8,748 nucleotides of DNA from positions 1-8,748 of the forward strand of contig CANETR010000058.1 in the NCBI GenBank assembly GCA_947441325.1. Reading direction: 5' to 3'. Shown piece after piece: positions 7,863 to 8,748 of the stretch (positions are counted from its first letter, which is position 1; every line of letters starts with the position of its first letter). The translations under genes were made by a program, and so were the position numbers. The notes under the pieces are model-generated. The model ran no database searches. It saw nothing but the letters and a program-made list of their open reading frames with translations, and was not told where the DNA came from. This DNA comes from Saprospiraceae bacterium (GTDB lineage: Bacteria; Bacteroidota; Bacteroidia; Chitinophagales; Saprospiraceae).

Positions 7863-7932
7863 CTACATAAAAGTGTAGTGGCGGTACATTTTTATGTACA
7901 TAAAAGTGTGGTTGAAATACATTTTTATGTAG
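7863..7932. repeat. 70-bp nested palindrome made of two 33-bp tandem units
   Basis: Units at 7864-7896 and 7897-7929 agree at 28 of 33 positions. Each starts with TACATAAAAGTGT and ends with TACATTTTTATG, so four related 14-bp boxes alternate in direction (7864-7877, 7885-7898, 7897-7910, 7918-7931). Box 1 pairs with box 2 (14 bp, one G:U) around loop GTGGCGG; box 3 pairs with box 4 (14 bp, two G:U) around loop GTTGAAA. The centre is a perfect 16-bp palindrome, TTTTATGTACATAAAA (7890-7905), and the ends form CTACATAAAA/TTTTATGTAG. It could be a tandem operator, a REP-like element or a small non-autonomous element; the sequence alone does not decide. Confidence 0.85.
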
Positions 7933-7992
7933 GAAAGTGCGTTTTGCCATAAATTTGTGTGTTAGTTAAAATGGCAAGTTTAAAATACAAAC

Positions 7993-8047
7993 ATTAAAGT
8001 GTAATAATTTAGCAGCAAGCATTTAAGCTATTATTCTGTACTTTAAT
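7993..8047. repeat. Imperfect 55-bp palindrome upstream of the mnmG promoter
   Basis: ATTAAAGT (7993-8000) pairs with ACTTTAAT (8040-8047); AATAA (8003-8007) with TTATT (8031-8035); TAGC (8010-8013) with GCTA (8027-8030). Small internal loops separate the stems and the apical loop is 13 nt. Its right foot touches the presumed -33 region of the mnmG promoter, so it may be a regulator site. High A+T makes partial pairing by chance more likely. Confidence 0.5.
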
Positions 8048-8078
8048 TAGAAGCTGTCTAAACAAACTTGTATATTTG
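8047..8078 (+). promoter_or_regulatory. mnmG promoter
   Basis: TATATTTG (8071-8078) is a perfect -7 element. TTAG (8047-8050) lies 20 bp upstream, one base from the TTTG -33 consensus and at the usual spacing. Transcription would start near 8084, leaving a leader of about 33 nt before the ATG at 8117. Confidence 0.7.
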
Positions 8079-8116
8079 CACTTTAAAATCAACAAAGAAA
8101 TATCCATTCAAAAAAT

Positions 8117-8748
8117 ATGTCGCTTTTTCCGGAATATGATGTAATTGTGGTCGGTGCTGGTCATGCAGGCTGTGAAGCAGCCGTTGCTGCAGCCAATATG
8201 GGCTCGAAGGTACTCTTGGTCACCATGAATATGGAAACCATCGCCAAAATGTCCTGTAACCCTGCAATGGGTGGCGTTGCCAAGGGGCAGATTGTGCGCG
8301 AAATCGATGCCATGGGCGGCTACTCGGGTATTGTGACCGATCATACTATGATTCAATTTCGCATGCTCAACCGTTCCAAAGGTCCTGCCATGTGGAGTCC
8401 CCGTGCACAAAGCGACCGCATGCGCTTTGCCGAGAAATGGCGTCTCATGCTCGAAGAACATCCGAATGTTGATTTTTGGCAGGAAATGATTAGCGGTCTC
8501 ATCATCAAAGATGGCGCTGCTAAAGGTGTTATTACTTCTCTTGGTCTGGAAATTCCCGGCAAATCGGTGGTATTGACAAATGGCACCTTTTTGAATGGTC
8601 TTATTCATATTGGCGAAAAACGCCTGGGTGGTGGCCGTGCAGGCGAAAGTGCCGCTAAAGGCATCACCGAGCAGCTCGTGGAGTTGGGTTTTGAATCGAG
8701 CCGAATGAAAACTGGTACACCTCCCCGTATCGATGGTAGAACCATCAA
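8117..8748 (+). CDS. mnmG: tRNA uridine-5-carboxymethylaminomethyl modification enzyme MnmG (3' end outside window)
   Basis: The first 210 codons are present and the frame is open to the right edge. MnmG (GidA), with MnmE, uses FAD and a folate to build the (carboxymethyl)aminomethyl group on wobble U34 of certain tRNAs. The FAD-binding Rossmann motif VVGAGHAGCE is at residues 11-20. MSCNPAMGGVAKGQIVREID (45-64), MLNRSKGPAMWSPRAQSDR (83-101), GLIHIG (161-166) with GGGRAGES (171-178), and MKTGTPPRIDGR (197-208) are family signatures. The full protein is usually about 620-630 residues, so roughly a third is here. ATG 8117 places the Rossmann motif at the normal distance from the N-terminus; AAAAAAT precedes it with no Shine-Dalgarno. 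It is transcribed divergently from glyS and has its own promoter. Confidence 0.97.
   Translation, partial: MSLFPEYDVIVVGAGHAGCEAAVAAANMGSKVLLVTMNMETIAKMSCNPAMGGVAKGQIVREIDAMGGYSGIVTDHTMIQFRMLNRSKGPAMWSPRAQSDRMRFAEKWRLMLEEHPNVDFWQEMISGLIIKDGAAKGVITSLGLEIPGKSVVLTNGTFLNGLIHIGEKRLGGGRAGESAAKGITEQLVELGFESSRMKTGTPPRIDGRTI

Larger units (their letters stand above)
7686..8116. other. Divergent glyS-mnmG spacer, AT-rich, no gene seen
   Basis: This 431-bp stretch lies between two divergent genes. Both ends hold promoters (7710-7717 on -, 8071-8078 on +). The middle holds a 70-bp nested palindrome (7863-7932), a 7-bp inverted repeat TTGCCAT/ATGGCAA (7944-7950 with 7971-7977, 20-nt loop) and an imperfect 55-bp palindrome (7993-8047). 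A second TAnnTTTG match, TAAATTTG (7950-7957), points toward mnmG but has no good -33 element. TTTTATCTAC occurs twice (7815-7824, 7857-7866). No plausible coding frame is visible; the rest (about 7722-7860) is plain AT-rich sequence. Confidence 0.8.

Noticed and set aside
7817..7867. Possible replication origin next to mnmG (TTATCTACA resembles a DnaA box)
   Set aside because: Only one site is one mismatch from TTATCCACA; there is no cluster of boxes and no dnaA or other origin gene. GC-skew over the contig would be needed; a sign change here would reopen it.
7894..7932. 12-codon frame MYIKVWLKYIFM across the palindrome
   Set aside because: It follows simply from the 33-bp repeat being a multiple of three; the first unit is stopped in the same frame and no start signal is seen.
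8108..8608. Open reading frame on the minus strand across the start of mnmG
   Set aside because: It is the antisense shadow of mnmG, whose + strand frame carries clear family motifs; the minus-strand translation resembles no family I know.

Overview
This window looks like an ordinary stretch of chromosome from a member of the Bacteroidota. Four things point there: a C-terminal type IX secretion sorting domain, perfect TAnnTTTG-type -7 promoter elements (TATATTTG) before three genes, start codons preceded by A/T-rich sequence rather than a well-placed Shine-Dalgarno, and protein sequences of the Bacteroidota type (glycyl-tRNA synthetase, MnmG, GT9 transferase). I cannot name the genus. I see no transposase, integrase, CRISPR array, tRNA or rRNA.

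Layout. On the + strand, positions 1-1275 hold the 3' end of an alpha-2-macroglobulin family gene, closed by a strong hairpin terminator. Next comes a self-standing gene (1522-3894) for a secreted beta-propeller protein: signal peptide, DUF7948-type N-terminal region, seven SBBP-like repeats and a type IX sorting domain. It ends in a terminator that serves both strands. On the - strand, read from right to left, are glycyl-tRNA synthetase (glyS), a WecA/MraY-family polyprenyl-phosphate sugar-1-phosphate transferase and a GT9 heptosyltransferase-like protein. The last two are only 10 bp apart and probably form one transcription unit, possibly with read-through from glyS. A 431-bp AT-rich divergent spacer then separates glyS from mnmG, which is on the + strand and runs off the right edge.

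How the genes fit together. The WecA-type enzyme and the GT9 enzyme fit one job: loading the first sugar phosphate on the lipid carrier and adding later sugars to a surface glycan. The macroglobulin and SBBP proteins are envelope or exported proteins. glyS and mnmG are translation genes (tRNA charging and wobble-uridine modification).

The most unusual structures are (a) a 588-bp, three-blade block present twice in a row inside the SBBP gene with exactly conserved blade lengths (67-65-64 residues, twice), and (b) a 70-bp nested palindrome in the glyS-mnmG spacer, made of two 33-bp tandem units that can each fold into a 14-bp stem with a 7-nt loop. I found no convincing new multi-gene system.
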